A stretch of 64,000 nucleotides of DNA from Asterias rubens (GCF_902459465.1 NC_047076.1:1240001-1304000); one strand, 5' to 3'. Counted from the stretch's first letter, positions 1 through 10,669 are shown. The notes: generated from the letters alone by a model not told the origin. Made by a program: numbers and translations.

Positions 1-239
1 TGCATGTAATGGTGTCATATATACATGTACGTAACATTTGATGTCAAATTTCCATGTGAAATGGATGCGAGGTAAAAGGTACATTTGTATGGATCCGGAC
101 TTAAGGCTGGTATTTGGCGTAATTCACGAAGTGTGACGTCAGATGTTCGGGCTACCCCTTCCCCTGCTACACTTTAACTTCCTTTCTTCAACCTTCAGGT
201 TTTCTTTAATGTATTAGCAAAACCTATTTATTGTTTCAG

Positions 240-413
240 CATCATCAGTTGAGGCAGAAGAAATTCAATGAGATGGAGAAGAAGAAGAGACAAGAGAGAG
301 CTCTAAGGAGACGAGAAGAAGATGAGGAGGAGTATCGTCACTCTGTATCTCAACATATTGCCGTCAGTCTTGAGAAAGCTCAACAGCTTAGAGACAAGAA
401 AGACCACCAACAG
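240..413 (+). CDS. Coiled-coil gene, visible exon 1
   Basis: Acceptor TTGTTTCAG precedes position 240. The frame starts HHQLRQKKFNEMEKKKRQER and runs 58 codons to KKDHQQ, where the donor is CAG|GTCAAG. A donor six bases downstream (AAG|GTTGGT) would add VK and keep the frame, so the exact 3' edge is uncertain by two codons. Confidence 0.8.
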
Positions 414-3400
414 GTCAAGGTTGGTGTGTTTCTTCTTCAATCCATCCATTTTGTTTTTCAACAGGCAATATATTTAAAAAAAATTATTGGTAACTTTCTT
501 CCTTATAAATTTACCTTAAAAAAGAAACATTCAAACTAGCATTAAAAAAATGCGTTTATGTTTTTTCAATGAACAACTTGACTTTCAACCCCATTTTTTC
601 TCAGTTTTGTTATCTCCGTCTCATGGGGTGTTTGTACTCCCAAATTAGTTATTAAAGCCATTGGACACTTTCGGAACAGAAAAAAAATCAAAAAGTTCAC
701 AGATTTACAAATAACTTACAGGGTTTACAGAAGGTAATGGTGAAAGACTTCTCTTGAAATATTATTCCATGAAATGCTTTACTTTTTGAGAAAACATTAA
801 AACAATATCAATTCTATTGAGAATACGGATTTATTTTAAACACACGTCAAGACACGGCCAATCGTGCGGAAACAAGGGTGGGTTTTCCCGTTATTTTCTT
901 CCCGACTCCGATGACCAATTGAGCCTAAATTTTCACAGGTTTGTTATTTTATATATAAGTTGTGATACACAAAGTGTGGGACTTGGACATTACTGATTAT
1001 CGAAAGTATCCAATGGCTTTAATGAGAAGGTCATGTTTGTTTGAATTAAATCAAATCTCTGTTTAGAGACCCAATATTGTCCAGCTTTGTCATCCAAATT
1101 AACTTTAAATCTGTCTCATTCACTAATTAATCACTCTCTCTCCATCTTTATACCTTTGATTTTGTCTTTGGTGTTTCTAACCTCTTGTGGTTATCTAGTC
1201 CCTTCCCTCTACCCCCACCCCCACCTTGTCTCTGTCTTTATTGTTCATCCTGTGCTTTTTGCTCTCTCTCTTGACTCTCTCTTTTTATTTATTTCCACTT
1301 GTTTGCTTCTGTTTATACACCATTGTACCTGCTTTTGTTTGTTGTGTTGTCGCAATTTAGCTTTAAGAAAGACTCTGCTGTGGTCCAAACTGCTTTTTTT
1401 TTGCATTTTTTTTGTTACACCACCAGGAACAAAAGCAGAGGCAAAGGCAGACAAAATTACGTCATTCATCGATGACAACCTCTCTAGATAAATATAATGA
1501 GTAAGTATTAGACTCTTAAGTCAGTGACACAATAGTTCACTATTTTCAGTTTGAATTTTACTATATTGTACTTGCAGCAAAAATTGCCACAATGCATCTT
1601 GAGAATGAAAAATAAATCACGACTTGTGTTGTAGTCGCGACTATTTAGGCGCAACAAGTCAAGAAGTAAATTTCACTAGTCGCCCAGGCCTACTTTGAGT
1701 GGTGGTAAATTCCACTTGAGTATTGAGTTTGGCCCAAGTATGAGTATTGAGTCAAAGTTTTACAACACTGCAGTTAGGCTAGAATCTGAAAAGAACAAAA
1801 TCTCGTTCCTCGATTGGGCAATATTTCTGAGCAGGACATTATTCTCCTTCTTCGTGTGGGCAATATTCCTCAGGGCTTATTCGTTTGTTTTTCAGAGAGC
1901 ATATAAAACACGTCCAATCTCGACGCAACCTGGAAAACCAACAATGGCTTCGTCAACATGAGATCAAAGTCAACAGGTGAGAGCGCTTTACAGTAATTGA
2001 AAACACATACATTTTAAGGGAGAGTTAGTAGGATTTGAAACTTTACATGGAGTATAATTAGGTGAGGTTTGCGGTAACACCATGTGCAAATCTCTTTTGA
2101 TTAGTGTTGGTTCTGAAAAGAACCATTGGTTGACAACTCAACATTTTTGATCAATATCTCGGTTTAAATAAATTAAACCAACTCTTTTAACTTTCTTTAT
2201 TTCAATGGTAACAGAAAGAAGGAGGAGAAGTTGCAAGAGAAGAGCAGTCAGTTACGTCAGAGCAATGACGAGGATATCCGCCAATGGCAGAATCATTTAC
2301 AGTATCATTCATTAATGGTAAATAGAACTAAATATTAAGCCGTCCTCCCCAGCCATGTCTTTACTTTTGTCAGTGTCCGATTTTTGTTTTCAATTTGAAC
2401 CCAGCTTTTTGAGGTTAATTAATTTCTGTATAACAAAGATACGCATCAGTCTTTCTATTCCAATTGGCTCAGCATCTGACTCTACTCGCCTCCTGGAACC
2501 TAAAGGCCGGTTTATATTCGGTCGTGCGATGGTCGCGCGATGGAAATCTTGATTTTTTTGATCAAGCGTCAAGATTTCAATCGCGCGACCGAATATAACT
2601 GGCTTTAACTCTGTCAAGCTTCTTAAGTCAGCATCAAGTCCCACTTTTCTCATATTGCTCCTCATACCTGGAATTCATTCACTATAGTAATCAGAGAGTT
2701 TAACCATTGCAAATTCAATAAGTGTAAAAGACAGTTGTTATACCCAATCTGACACGCAGCTTTCTTGTTCTTTGTCCAGTCTCAGCAGAGAGCTGTCCAA
2801 CAGGCTAATGAAACCATCCAATCTAAGGCCAGTAAAGCCAGACTGGCAAGACGATCTCGCGAACTCACCCACAAGGAACTCATTAAAAGGTCAGTCTTTG
2901 ATATCTTAGAATCCTCCTAGTTGATGACAGTGTTTTTTAATTTGTTTTAAACAATTTTATGAAAGATCCCTTAGGCAGCCGCTTCAAGGTGAGGGCTACC
3001 TGACATTTTTTTTGTGATGAGAAATTGGAAACTTTTATCTAAAATCAAACTTTTTATGTCTGTACGATGAACAAAAAAAATTCATAGCTCCGCTAACAGC
3101 TAAGTGCCGATTCTTTGGTCAAAGTAAGAAGAGCCATGTTATTGGGCCCTGCTTATGTTAATCGACCAGGTAGTGATATGCCACTAAAATACTATTACTC
3201 TTCAATTTGTGAGAAAACAGAATTAGCTGTTGCAAACAACCAAAGGACCGATGATAGAAAAGCTAAAAATAGTTAATGGCCCGACGTTTCAACACTAGCA
3301 GAGTCTTAAGCCTTCGAGAAAGATTCTGCTAGGGTCCAATCATCAGGCCAGTGATTATTTTTTTGCATTTTAATTTGTGTTTATTAAATTTTTTCCGAAC

Positions 3401-4394
3401 AGGGTTGAAGAGGATGATGCGATATTTAAAGAAACCATTAAGGAGGATTTAGCCTACAAGGAAATGAAGAGTCAATCACTGGCCGCTCAGAAGGAAGATG
3501 CCGTGATGAGATCTAGAGTGGCTGCTAGGGAGTCGGCCAAGATGAGAGACCAGATTAGGGAGAAGTACACAGGGTAAGTAATAAGAATAAAAATAATAAT
3601 AATAAGATGCTATGATGAGATGTAGAGTTGCTGCTAGGGAGTCGCCTAAGATGAGAGGTCAGATTAAGGAGAAGTCCACGGTGTAAGTCAAGCGGTGTTG
3701 TTGAAGTTAAGACCCATCTAGACAAACTTGAAATTTAGCTTGTTCGTACTCCACGTTACTAAGCATTCTTCTTCGACACAGCTAGCGTTGAAATTCGGTG
3801 AGTGCTTACACTGTGACTAAGCGGAGAACGGTGATCGTAAGCGCATAATACCCCAGTAAGCAGAGCCAGTTACATTAGGCCCTGATATGACACAAAAATA
3901 CAAAAGCCTTTGAATTCTAGCAGAGAAACAAAATTGGCGTGTTCAATTTTGACACGGCATCCTGCACCTGATGGTTAAAGGATCACCTGCAGCATTCTTC
4001 AAAAAATGTTGATAAATATTTTCTGTTTTATATTTGGTTTGCGGTAACACTATGTGTGTATCTACTTTCCAGGTAGAGTTTGTTCTAAGAGAACTGTCTT
4101 GCTTAATTCTACCACCGCAGGTAGATTTATCGGATGTTCGGGAGACTTCTCAGTTCTGAAAAAAAAATTCCTGCTTTTTAACTACTACCCAGGCGGAAGG
4201 TATAGAAAATTGGCTGGGACTACTACCGCAAACCCAATATATATTGATACCTCACCATGCATTGCTTCAAATCCTATATTTTCTGTTTTGATAGGACTTT
4301 TGATAAGATGGTTGAGAGAGCACGTCACCAAGCAACTGTAGGAAGAGGACCTCAGATGTCTACCAAGAACTACTCCTCATTCACACTCACCTAA
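240..4394 (+). CDS. Coiled-coil protein, 3' part (six exons, 5' truncated by window)
   Basis: Six exons join in one open frame: 240-413, 1427-1500, 2215-2317, 2780-2889, 3403-3573 and 4295-4394, ending in TAA. Every border is AG/GT and all phases agree (0, 2, 0, 2, 2 between successive exons). The 243 visible residues are almost entirely charged helix rich in K, E, R and Q, with stretches such as RRREEDEEEYRHSV, RRSRELTHKELIKR and AARESAKMRDQIREKY, and a short non-helical tail MSTKNYSSFTLT. No catalytic motif, membrane segment or signal peptide is visible. This is a long coiled-coil protein of the CCDC type. A relationship to the CCDC177/CCDC185 (DUF4659) group is possible from the general pattern but unproven. 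The first visible exon begins at a clear acceptor, so more exons must lie to the left. Introns hold MITEs and a degenerate copy of the fifth exon. Confidence 0.8.
655..1018. mobile_element. TTAA-type MITE, family A (copy 1)
   Basis: The ends are inverted repeats: AAGCCATTGGACACTTTCGG on the left and the complement of CGAAAGTATCCAATGGCTT on the right, each bordered by TTAA/TAA-like sequence. A second copy in the opposite orientation lies at 25313-25673. There is no coding capacity, as expected of a non-autonomous DNA transposon. It sits in an intron of the coiled-coil gene. Confidence 0.8.
1427..1500 (+). CDS. Coiled-coil gene, visible exon 2
   Basis: A long T-rich tract and ACCACCAG precede the exon, and GTAAGT follows. 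It encodes EQKQRQRQTKLR...SLDKYN in phase 0 and leaves two bases (GA) that are completed by the A opening the next exon. Other frames across this exon contain stops, so the assignment rests on phase continuity with both neighbours. Confidence 0.75.
2028..2160 (+). mobile_element. Interspersed element family F, partial
   Basis: Contains the family landmarks AGGATTTGAAACTTTACATG, GAGGTTTGCGGTAACACCAT and the small hairpin GGTTCTGAAAAGAACC. Other copies occur near 4036, 11770, 14098, 15207, 23196, 50692, 60036 and 63340. One terminus (ggatttgaaactttgcatgg) appears inverted at the right end near 23936, so the full element is probably a terminal-inverted-repeat MITE. Confidence 0.65.
2215..2317 (+). 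CDS. Coiled-coil gene, visible exon 3
   Basis: Lies between acceptor GGTAACAG and donor ATG|GTAAAT. Encodes KKEEKLQEKSSQLRQ followed by SNDEDIRQWQNHLQYHSLM, a continuous charged helix in the frame set by exon 2. Confidence 0.8.
2512..2605. mobile_element. Small palindromic MITE
   Basis: The left arm AAAGGCCGGTTTATATTCGG pairs with the right arm CGAATATAACTGGCTTT, and the inner arms (gatggaaatcttga / tcaagatttcaatcg) continue the hairpin almost to the centre. About 94 bp, within an intron of the coiled-coil gene, with no coding capacity. Confidence 0.75.
2780..2889 (+). CDS. Coiled-coil gene, visible exon 4
   Basis: Lies between acceptor TTTGTCCAG and donor AAAAG|GTCAGT. Encodes SQQRAVQQANETIQSKASKA then RLARRSRELTHKELIK, ending with two bases of an Arg codon finished by exon 5. 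Confidence 0.82.
3403..3573 (+). CDS. Coiled-coil gene, visible exon 5
   Basis: Lies between acceptor TTCCGAACAG and donor GG|GTAAGT. Encodes RVEEDDAIFKETIKEDLAYK and continues through AARESAKMRDQIREKYTG. Its 3' half is copied in degenerate form just downstream, at 3604-3682. Confidence 0.85.
3604..3682 (+). pseudogene. Degenerate tandem copy of coiled-coil exon 5 (3' half)
   Basis: This stretch aligns without gaps to about 3496-3573 and on through the donor GTAAGT, with roughly 13 differences in 86 bases. After an initial TAA the frame stays open (DAMMRCRVAARESPKMRGQI...) up to a preserved GTAAGT donor. No polypyrimidine tract or acceptor precedes it; an AAT microsatellite (3585-3603) sits there instead. 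It is best read as a partial duplication of exon plus donor that is not spliced in. Confidence 0.8.
4036..4276. mobile_element. Family F element next to terminal exon acceptor
   Basis: Begins GGTTTGCGGTAACACTATGT and ends ACCATGCATTGCTTCAAATC plus CTAT, the inverted terminus of the family. The interior is shorter than in the interrupted copy at 23196-23936. The right end stops about 18 bases before the AG that splices the last exon of the coiled-coil gene. Confidence 0.65.
4295..4394 (+). CDS. Coiled-coil gene, terminal coding exon
   Basis: Acceptor TTTTGATAG precedes GACTTTTGATAAG. The exon completes a Gly codon, reads TFDKMVERARHQATVGRGP then QMSTKNYSSFTLT, and stops at TAA (4392-4394). 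The acceptor lies only about 18 bases after the end of an interspersed element. Confidence 0.83.
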
Positions 4395-4737
4395 ACAAGA
4401 AGGAGCATCTTCAAGAATTGAAATCTGCATCTTCAAGGAAGGTCTCAACTTGGTGAATCTTTCAACGCTGCTCAGCAAGCAAATTTGTTATAACTACCTG
4501 GATTCCTTGACCAAACAGAACTTTGAATGGACGCTTTTTGGACGCTAGGTGCGGCAGACTTATCATTGTTCAAGGTAATATGTGCACACTCAGAACTACG
4601 CAAGTAAAGGAATTTTAGCTGGTAAGTCTGCTGCCACCTAGTGTTTTAAAGTCTCCCATTGATACCACCTTGAGAGATATAAGATGTTGGGCAAGATGAT
4701 ATAAAGACTTCATCCTGCAGTGGTTAAAGGCAGTGGA

Positions 4738-5108
4738 CACTAGTGGTAATTGATCAAAATATTTGTTAGCACAAAACCTTACTTGGTAACGAGTAATGGG
4801 GAGAGGTTGATAGTATAAAACCTTGTGAGAAATGGCTCCTTCTGAAGTCAACGTAGTTTTTGAGAGAGAAGTAATTTCCATTGAATTTGATTTCGAGACC
4901 TTAGATTAAGAATTTGAGGTCTCGAAATCAAGCATCTGAATAGGCACAACTTCGTGTGACAAGAGTGCTTTTTCTTTCATTAATGTCTCGCAACTTCGAT
5001 GACCGATTGAGCTCTAATTTTCACAGGTTTGTTATTTTATGCATGTTGTTGAGATAGAGCAAGTGAGAAGACTGGTCTTTGACAATTACCAATAGTGTCC
5101 AGTGTCTT
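4738..5108. mobile_element. TTAA-type MITE, family B (copy 1)
   Basis: Starts after TTAA with AGGCAGTGGACACTAGTGG and ends GACAATTACCAATAGTGTCC AGTGTCTTT. Shared internal landmarks are CTTGGTAACGAGTAATGGGG, the ggtctcgaaatcaag dyad and TTTTCACAGGTTTGTTATTT. Further copies lie near 11088, 25893, 29361, 32261, 43208, 43795 and 44637. Non-coding, probably mobilised by a TTAA-specific transposase. Confidence 0.85.
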
Positions 5109-5243
5109 TCATCAAGGGTCTGAGCGTTCTTGGCAAAGATAAACATTTTCTAAGGGAAAAAACATTCGCTCTGATTTAAAGCCAGTTTAGATTGAAGGCT
5201 TGTGTGATGACAAAAGATACTAAACTTAAAGTTTGAACATTAT

Positions 5244-5687
5244 ATCACCATACCTTATAGCACTGAGCTATACCTTATAGCACTGAACTATACCTTATAG
5301 CACTGAAATATAACTTATAGCACTGAACTATAACACTGAACTATAACTTATAGCACTGAGCTATACCTTACAGCGCTGAAGTTTACCTTATAGCACAGAA
5401 CTATACCTTATAGCACTGAACTATAACTTATAGCACTGAACTATACCTTATAGCACTGAACTATAACTTATAGCACTGAACTATACCTTACAGCGCTGAA
5501 GTATACCTTATAGCACAGAACTATACCTTATAGCACTGAACTATAACTTATAGCACTGAACTATACCTTATAGCACTAAACTATACCTTATAGCACTGAA
5601 CTATACCTTATAGCACTGAACTATAACTTATAGCACTGAACTATACTTTATAGCACTGAACTATACCTTATAGCACTGAACTATGTA
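5244..5687. repeat. 20-bp tandem array
   Basis: About 22 copies of the 20-base unit CTATACCTTATAGCACTGAA, with variants TAACTTATAG and TACCTTACAGCGCTGAAGT. A block containing the TTACAGCGC variant recurs (near 5365 and 5485), so there is some higher-order duplication. Intergenic and non-coding. Confidence 0.92.
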
Positions 5688-6054
5688 AAAGAGTTCACTT
5701 AAGTTTGCACATAATTGTGAATTCCTTTTAACATGTTTAACAGTGTTTTCATTGCCAATAGACAACTTTCATAACACGCACTTTTCTATGCACCAGGACA
5801 GATATCATCCAATGATCTGCTTTCTTTTTCCTCAACGAGGGCGCTGTTTGAGGGTCTTTTTAGCAAGGGGGTTACAACTTGTTGTATCCTTGGAGTTTTT
5901 AAACTTCCTCGTTTAAATACTTTTGTATAAATACTAGTGTACAGCACAGATGGAGAGTAAAATAGCAGTTAATTCAAGTGGTCAGTGGTTTGTCTTGAAT
6001 TGTTAGGTGAGTTTTATTTTTGCTGGAGGATGTAATGCTTATAAACGATTGTGA

Positions 6055-6360
6055 AGGCTTGGACAAAAATGCTGGACTTACCCCTTGTGATTTTTTTCAA
6101 TTTTAGGCTAAAAGTTTAGGCCAAAAATGTACAAAAAAGCTGGACTTACGCCTTGTAATTTTTCAAACTTTATGCCAAAAATTTACAAAAATGCTTGACT
6201 TGCCCCTTGTGATTTTTTTATTTTTAAGCCAAACATGGACAAAAATGCTGGACTTACCCCTTTGATTTTGCCAATTTTATGCCAAATATTGACAAAAATG
6301 CTGGCTTTACCCCTTGTGATTTTTTTTCAATTTTAAGCCAAAAATGGACAAAATGCTCAT
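6055..6360. repeat. About 55-bp tandem repeat flanking the palindromic array
   Basis: Six imperfect copies of a unit containing GACAAAAATGCTGGACTTAC, then CCCTTGTGA and a T-rich run. The same unit reappears once or twice at 9243-9300 on the far side of the large array, showing that the large array lies inside this older repeat. Confidence 0.85.
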
Positions 6361-9140
6361 CAAATTTTGCCTGAAGATGTTCACAAGGCCTTATCAAGTT
6401 TTTCTTGAAAATGTTCACAAGGCTATACGTGTAAATATAGCCTTGTGAATTTATCAAATTTTGCATGAGAATGTTCACAAAAGAAATTATCAAATTTTGC
6501 TTGAAAATGTACAGTGTGAATTTATCAAATTTTGCAAGAAAATGTTCACAAGGTTATAGCCTTGTGAATTTATCAAATTTTGCAAGAAAATGTTCACAAG
6601 GCTTATATAGCCTTGTGAATTAATCAAATTTTGCAAGAAAATGTTCACAAGGCTATAGCCTTGTGAATTAATCAAATTTTGCAAGAAAATAATTACAAGG
6701 CTATAGCCTTGTGAATTAATCAAATTTTGCAAGAAAATGTTCGCAAGGCCTTGTGAATTAATCAAATTTTGCAAGAAAATGTTCACAAGGCTATAGCCTT
6801 GTGAACTTATCATATTTTGCAAGAAAATGTTCACAAGGCCTTGTGAATTTATCATATTTTGCAAGAAAATGTTCACAAGGCTATAGCCTTGTGAATTAAT
6901 CAAATTTTGCAAGAAAATATTCACAAGGCTTATAGCCTTGTGAATTAATCAAATTTTGCAAGAAAATTTTGCAAGAAAATGTGAACTTATCATATTTTGC
7001 AAGAAAATATTCACAAGGCTATGGCCTTGTGAATTAATCAAATTTTGCAAGAAAATATTCACAAGGCTATAGCCTTGTGAATTTATCAAATTTTGCAAGA
7101 AAATATTCACAAGGCTATAGCCTTGTGAATTAATCAAATTTTGCAAGAAAATTTTGCAAGAAAATGTGAACTTATCATATTTTGCAAGAAAATGTTCACA
7201 AGGCTATAGCCTTGTGAATTAATCAAATTTTGCAAGAAAATGTGAACTTATCATATTTTGTAAGAAAATATTCACAAGGCTATAGCCTTGTGAATTTATC
7301 AAATTTTGCAAGAAAATTTTGCAAGAAAATGTGAACTTATCATATTTTGCAAGAAAATATTCACAAGGCTATAGCCTTGTGAACTTATCATATTTTGCAA
7401 GAAAATGTTCACAAGGCTATAGCCTTGTGAACTAATCAAATTTTGCAAGAAAATATTCACAAGGCTATATAGCCTTGTGAATTTATCAAATTTTGCAAGA
7501 AAATGTTCACAAGGCTATAGCCTTGTGAATTAATCAAATTTTGCAAGAAAATATTCACAAGGCTATAGCCTTGTGAATTAATCAAATTTTGCAAGAAAAT
7601 GTTCACAAGGCTATAGCCTTGTGAATTAATCAAATTTTGCAAGAAAATGTTCACAAGGCTATAGCCTTGTGAATTTATCAAATTTTGCAAGAAAATGTTC
7701 ACAAGGCTTGTGAATTAATCAAATTTTGCAATAAAATATTCACAAGGCTATAGCCTTGTGAATTAATCAAATTTTGCAAGAAAATGTGAACTTATCATAT
7801 TTTGCAAGAAAATATTCACAAGGCTATAGCCTTGTGAATTAATCAAATTTTGCAAGAAAATATTCACAAGGCTATAGCCTTGTGAATTAATCAAATTTTG
7901 CAAGAAAATTTTGCAAGAAAATGTGAACTTATCATATTTTGCAAGAAAATATTCACAAGACTATAGCCTTGTGAACTTATCATGTTTTGCAAGAAAATGT
8001 TCATGTGAACTTATCATATTTTGCAAGAAAATATTCACAAGGCTATAGCCTTGTGAATTAATCAAATTTTGCAAGAAAATTTTGCAAGAAAATGTGAATT
8101 AATCAAATTTTGCAAGAAAATATTCACAAGGCTATAGCCTTGTGAATTAATCAAATTTTGCAAGAAAATTTTGCAAGAAAATGTGAACTTATCATATTTT
8201 GTAAGAAAATATTCACAAGGTGAATTAATCAAATTTTGCAAGAAAATATTCACAAGGCTATAGCCTTGTGAATTTATCATATTTTGCAAGAAAATATTCA
8301 CAAGGCTATAGCCTTGTGAACTTATCATATTTTGCAAGAAAATGTTCACAAGGCTATAGCCTTGTGAATTTATCAAATTTTGCAAGAAAATTTTGCAAGA
8401 AAATGTGAATTAATCAAATTTTGCAAGAAAATATTCACAAGGCTATAGCCTTGTGAATTAATCAAATTTTGCAAGAAAATTTTGCAAGAAAATGTGAACT
8501 TATCATATTTTGCAAGAAAATATTCACAAGGCTATAGCCTTGTGAATTAATCAAATTTTGCAAGAAAATGTGAACTTATCATATTTTGTAAGAAAATATT
8601 CACAAGGTGAATTAATCAAATTTTGCAAGAAAATATTCACAAGTGTGAATTAATCAAATTTTGCAAGAAAATATTCACAAGGCTTATATTATAGCCTTGT
8701 GAATTAATCAAATTTTGCAAGAAAATTTTGCAAGAAAATGTGAATTAATCAAATTTTGCAAGAAAATATTCACAAGGCTATAGCCTTGTGAATTAATCAA
8801 ATTTTGCAAGAAAATTTTGCAAGAAAATGTGAACTTATCATATTTTGCAAGAAAATATTCACAAGGCTATAGCCTTGTGAATTAATCAAATTTTGCAAGA
8901 AAATGTGAACTTATCATATTTTGCAAGAAAATGTTCACAAGGCTATATAGCCTTGTGAATTAATCAAATTTTGCAAGAAAATATTCACAAGGCTATAGCC
9001 TTGTGAATTAATCAAATTTTGCAAGAAAATTTATCAAATTTTGCAAGAAAATGTTCACAAGGCTATAGCCTATCAAATTTTGCAAGAAAATATTCACAAG
9101 GCTATATATAGCCTTGTGAATTAATCAAATTTGGGCCTTG
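6360..9140. repeat. 48-bp palindromic satellite array
   Basis: Several dozen units with consensus AATCAAATTTTGCAAGAAAA plus T(A/G)TTCACAAGGCTATAGCCTTGTGAATT. The core TTCACAAGGCTA / TAGCCTTGTGAA is a perfect 24-bp palindrome. Variants include shortened units where the core is reduced to a direct GTGAACTTATCATATTTTG join, and units with a doubled 13-base motif TTTTGCAAGAAAA. Because 48 is divisible by three, the minus strand gives artificial open frames with a 16-residue period. No gene is visible. Confidence 0.93.
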
Positions 9141-9479
9141 TGAACATTTTCTGCAAAAAAATTAACTTTTTCAGGCAAAATTTGAGAGTTCACAAGGCTA
9201 TCTATATAGCCTTGTGAACATTTTCAAGAAAAATTTGATAAGGTCACAAGGACAAAAATGCTGGACTTACCCCTTGTGATTCGGACAAAATTGCATGGCT
9301 TAGGTAAGGGCTAATAAAATATCATATAATAAAAAACTCATATAAATGCAAATGATTTCACCAGTTGCAACATCGGTTTGTTTCAAATCTTTTATTTTTG
9401 ATTGAATACAAAACGTATATTGCAAATTGTGAGAATTAACCCAGTCAATTTGTAAATCCTTTTAAATTCAAAATTTTAA

Positions 9480-9820
9480 AGGAACACGTTGCCTTGGATC
9501 GGACGATTTGGTCTACAAAAAGTTAGAAAGATGTTTTAAAAGTAGAATACAATGATCTACACAATATGCCTTGAAATTGTGTGGTTTTCCTTTTACGTCG
9601 CGAACTAACACGGTCGGCCATTTATGGGAGTCAATAAATGGCAGACCGTGTTAGTCCACGAGGTGAAAGGAAAACCACACGATTTCAAGGCATATTGTGT
9701 AAATCATTGTATTCTACTTTAAAACATCTTTCTAACCATCTAACCATATGCATTTCATAACAAACGGTTTTCAAACGCTTTTTATAGACCAACTCGCCCG
9801 ATCCAAGGCAACGTGTTCCT
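9480..9820. mobile_element. Long foldback MITE with TTAA target site (family C)
   Basis: Flanked on both sides by TTAA (9476-9479 and 9821-9824). The ends are perfect inverted repeats, AGGAACACGTTGCCTTGGAT and its complement, and the arms keep pairing inward to a central hairpin (aacacggtc...gaccgtgtt) near 9630. Non-coding; TTAA duplication is typical of piggyBac-type insertion. Confidence 0.88.
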
Positions 9821-10669
9821 TTAACTTACACTTACCAACCATCTTCCCAATGATACCCTTCCAACAGTAACTCAAAATACATGATTTCTTACATTGAATT
9901 TTTTACACCAATTTTAAAAATATCTTCCCTATAATTAAAATATATCTCTGGATATAAGTGGCACCTCAACATTATTTCAAGATAATTAAATTACAGATAC
10001 TTCATTTGCATAACTGGCATAGAACCTTCAAAGATAAGAGGTAGCTGCCTCTGAAAGTAAGAAACAAAATTTTTTTGAAGATGTAAACAATATTAAGAAT
10101 AATGAGAGTGACATCTTAATTATGCGCCCAAATTTGTAACTCCTTGTACTCATGGCGCTTGATCATTATTAGCGCAAAGCCATACCATAAACCATCTCAG
10201 CTCCCGTACCTACGTTGCCATTAAGTAGTGCATTAAGTTAAATCATTCACAAGAACCATCTTTGCCCTCACAGATACCCATTCACTCCTGGGCGAAGAAG
10301 CAATTATAGTTAAAGGAACATTACAGAATTGGTTTTTGCTAACTAAACAGTTTTTGGCAGTGTAAGCACTGTATGTAATCCAACCATTTAACTGACAAAC
10401 CTGTAGAAGTTTGAGATCGATCAGCCCTCTGGGTCACAAGAAAATAGTGAAAAAAAACATTGCATCGATGCCAAAACAAAAATGAATGAAACACTCACTG
10501 AGCGATAAACTCCAAACGCGGAATTAGATTAATTATTTCCCATCAAATAATGACATTTCAGACAGAAATATTTCCAGGGATGTTTTCAACATCATCATCA
10601 TTAGACTGTGTAAGTTTTATGTAAATCTGTGATCTTAACGATTTTTGTTTCTTACCAATTCTGTAACAT

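Noticed and set aside
1087..1491. 134-codon hydrophobic plus-strand frame
   Set aside because: Lies in a T-rich intron and reaches across the exon at 1427 in the wrong frame; the exon frame is set by its neighbours.
6490..9140. CRISPR-like array (regular repeats with spacing)
   Set aside because: The intervening parts are themselves repeated, there are no unique spacers, and the context is an animal genome; it is a satellite.
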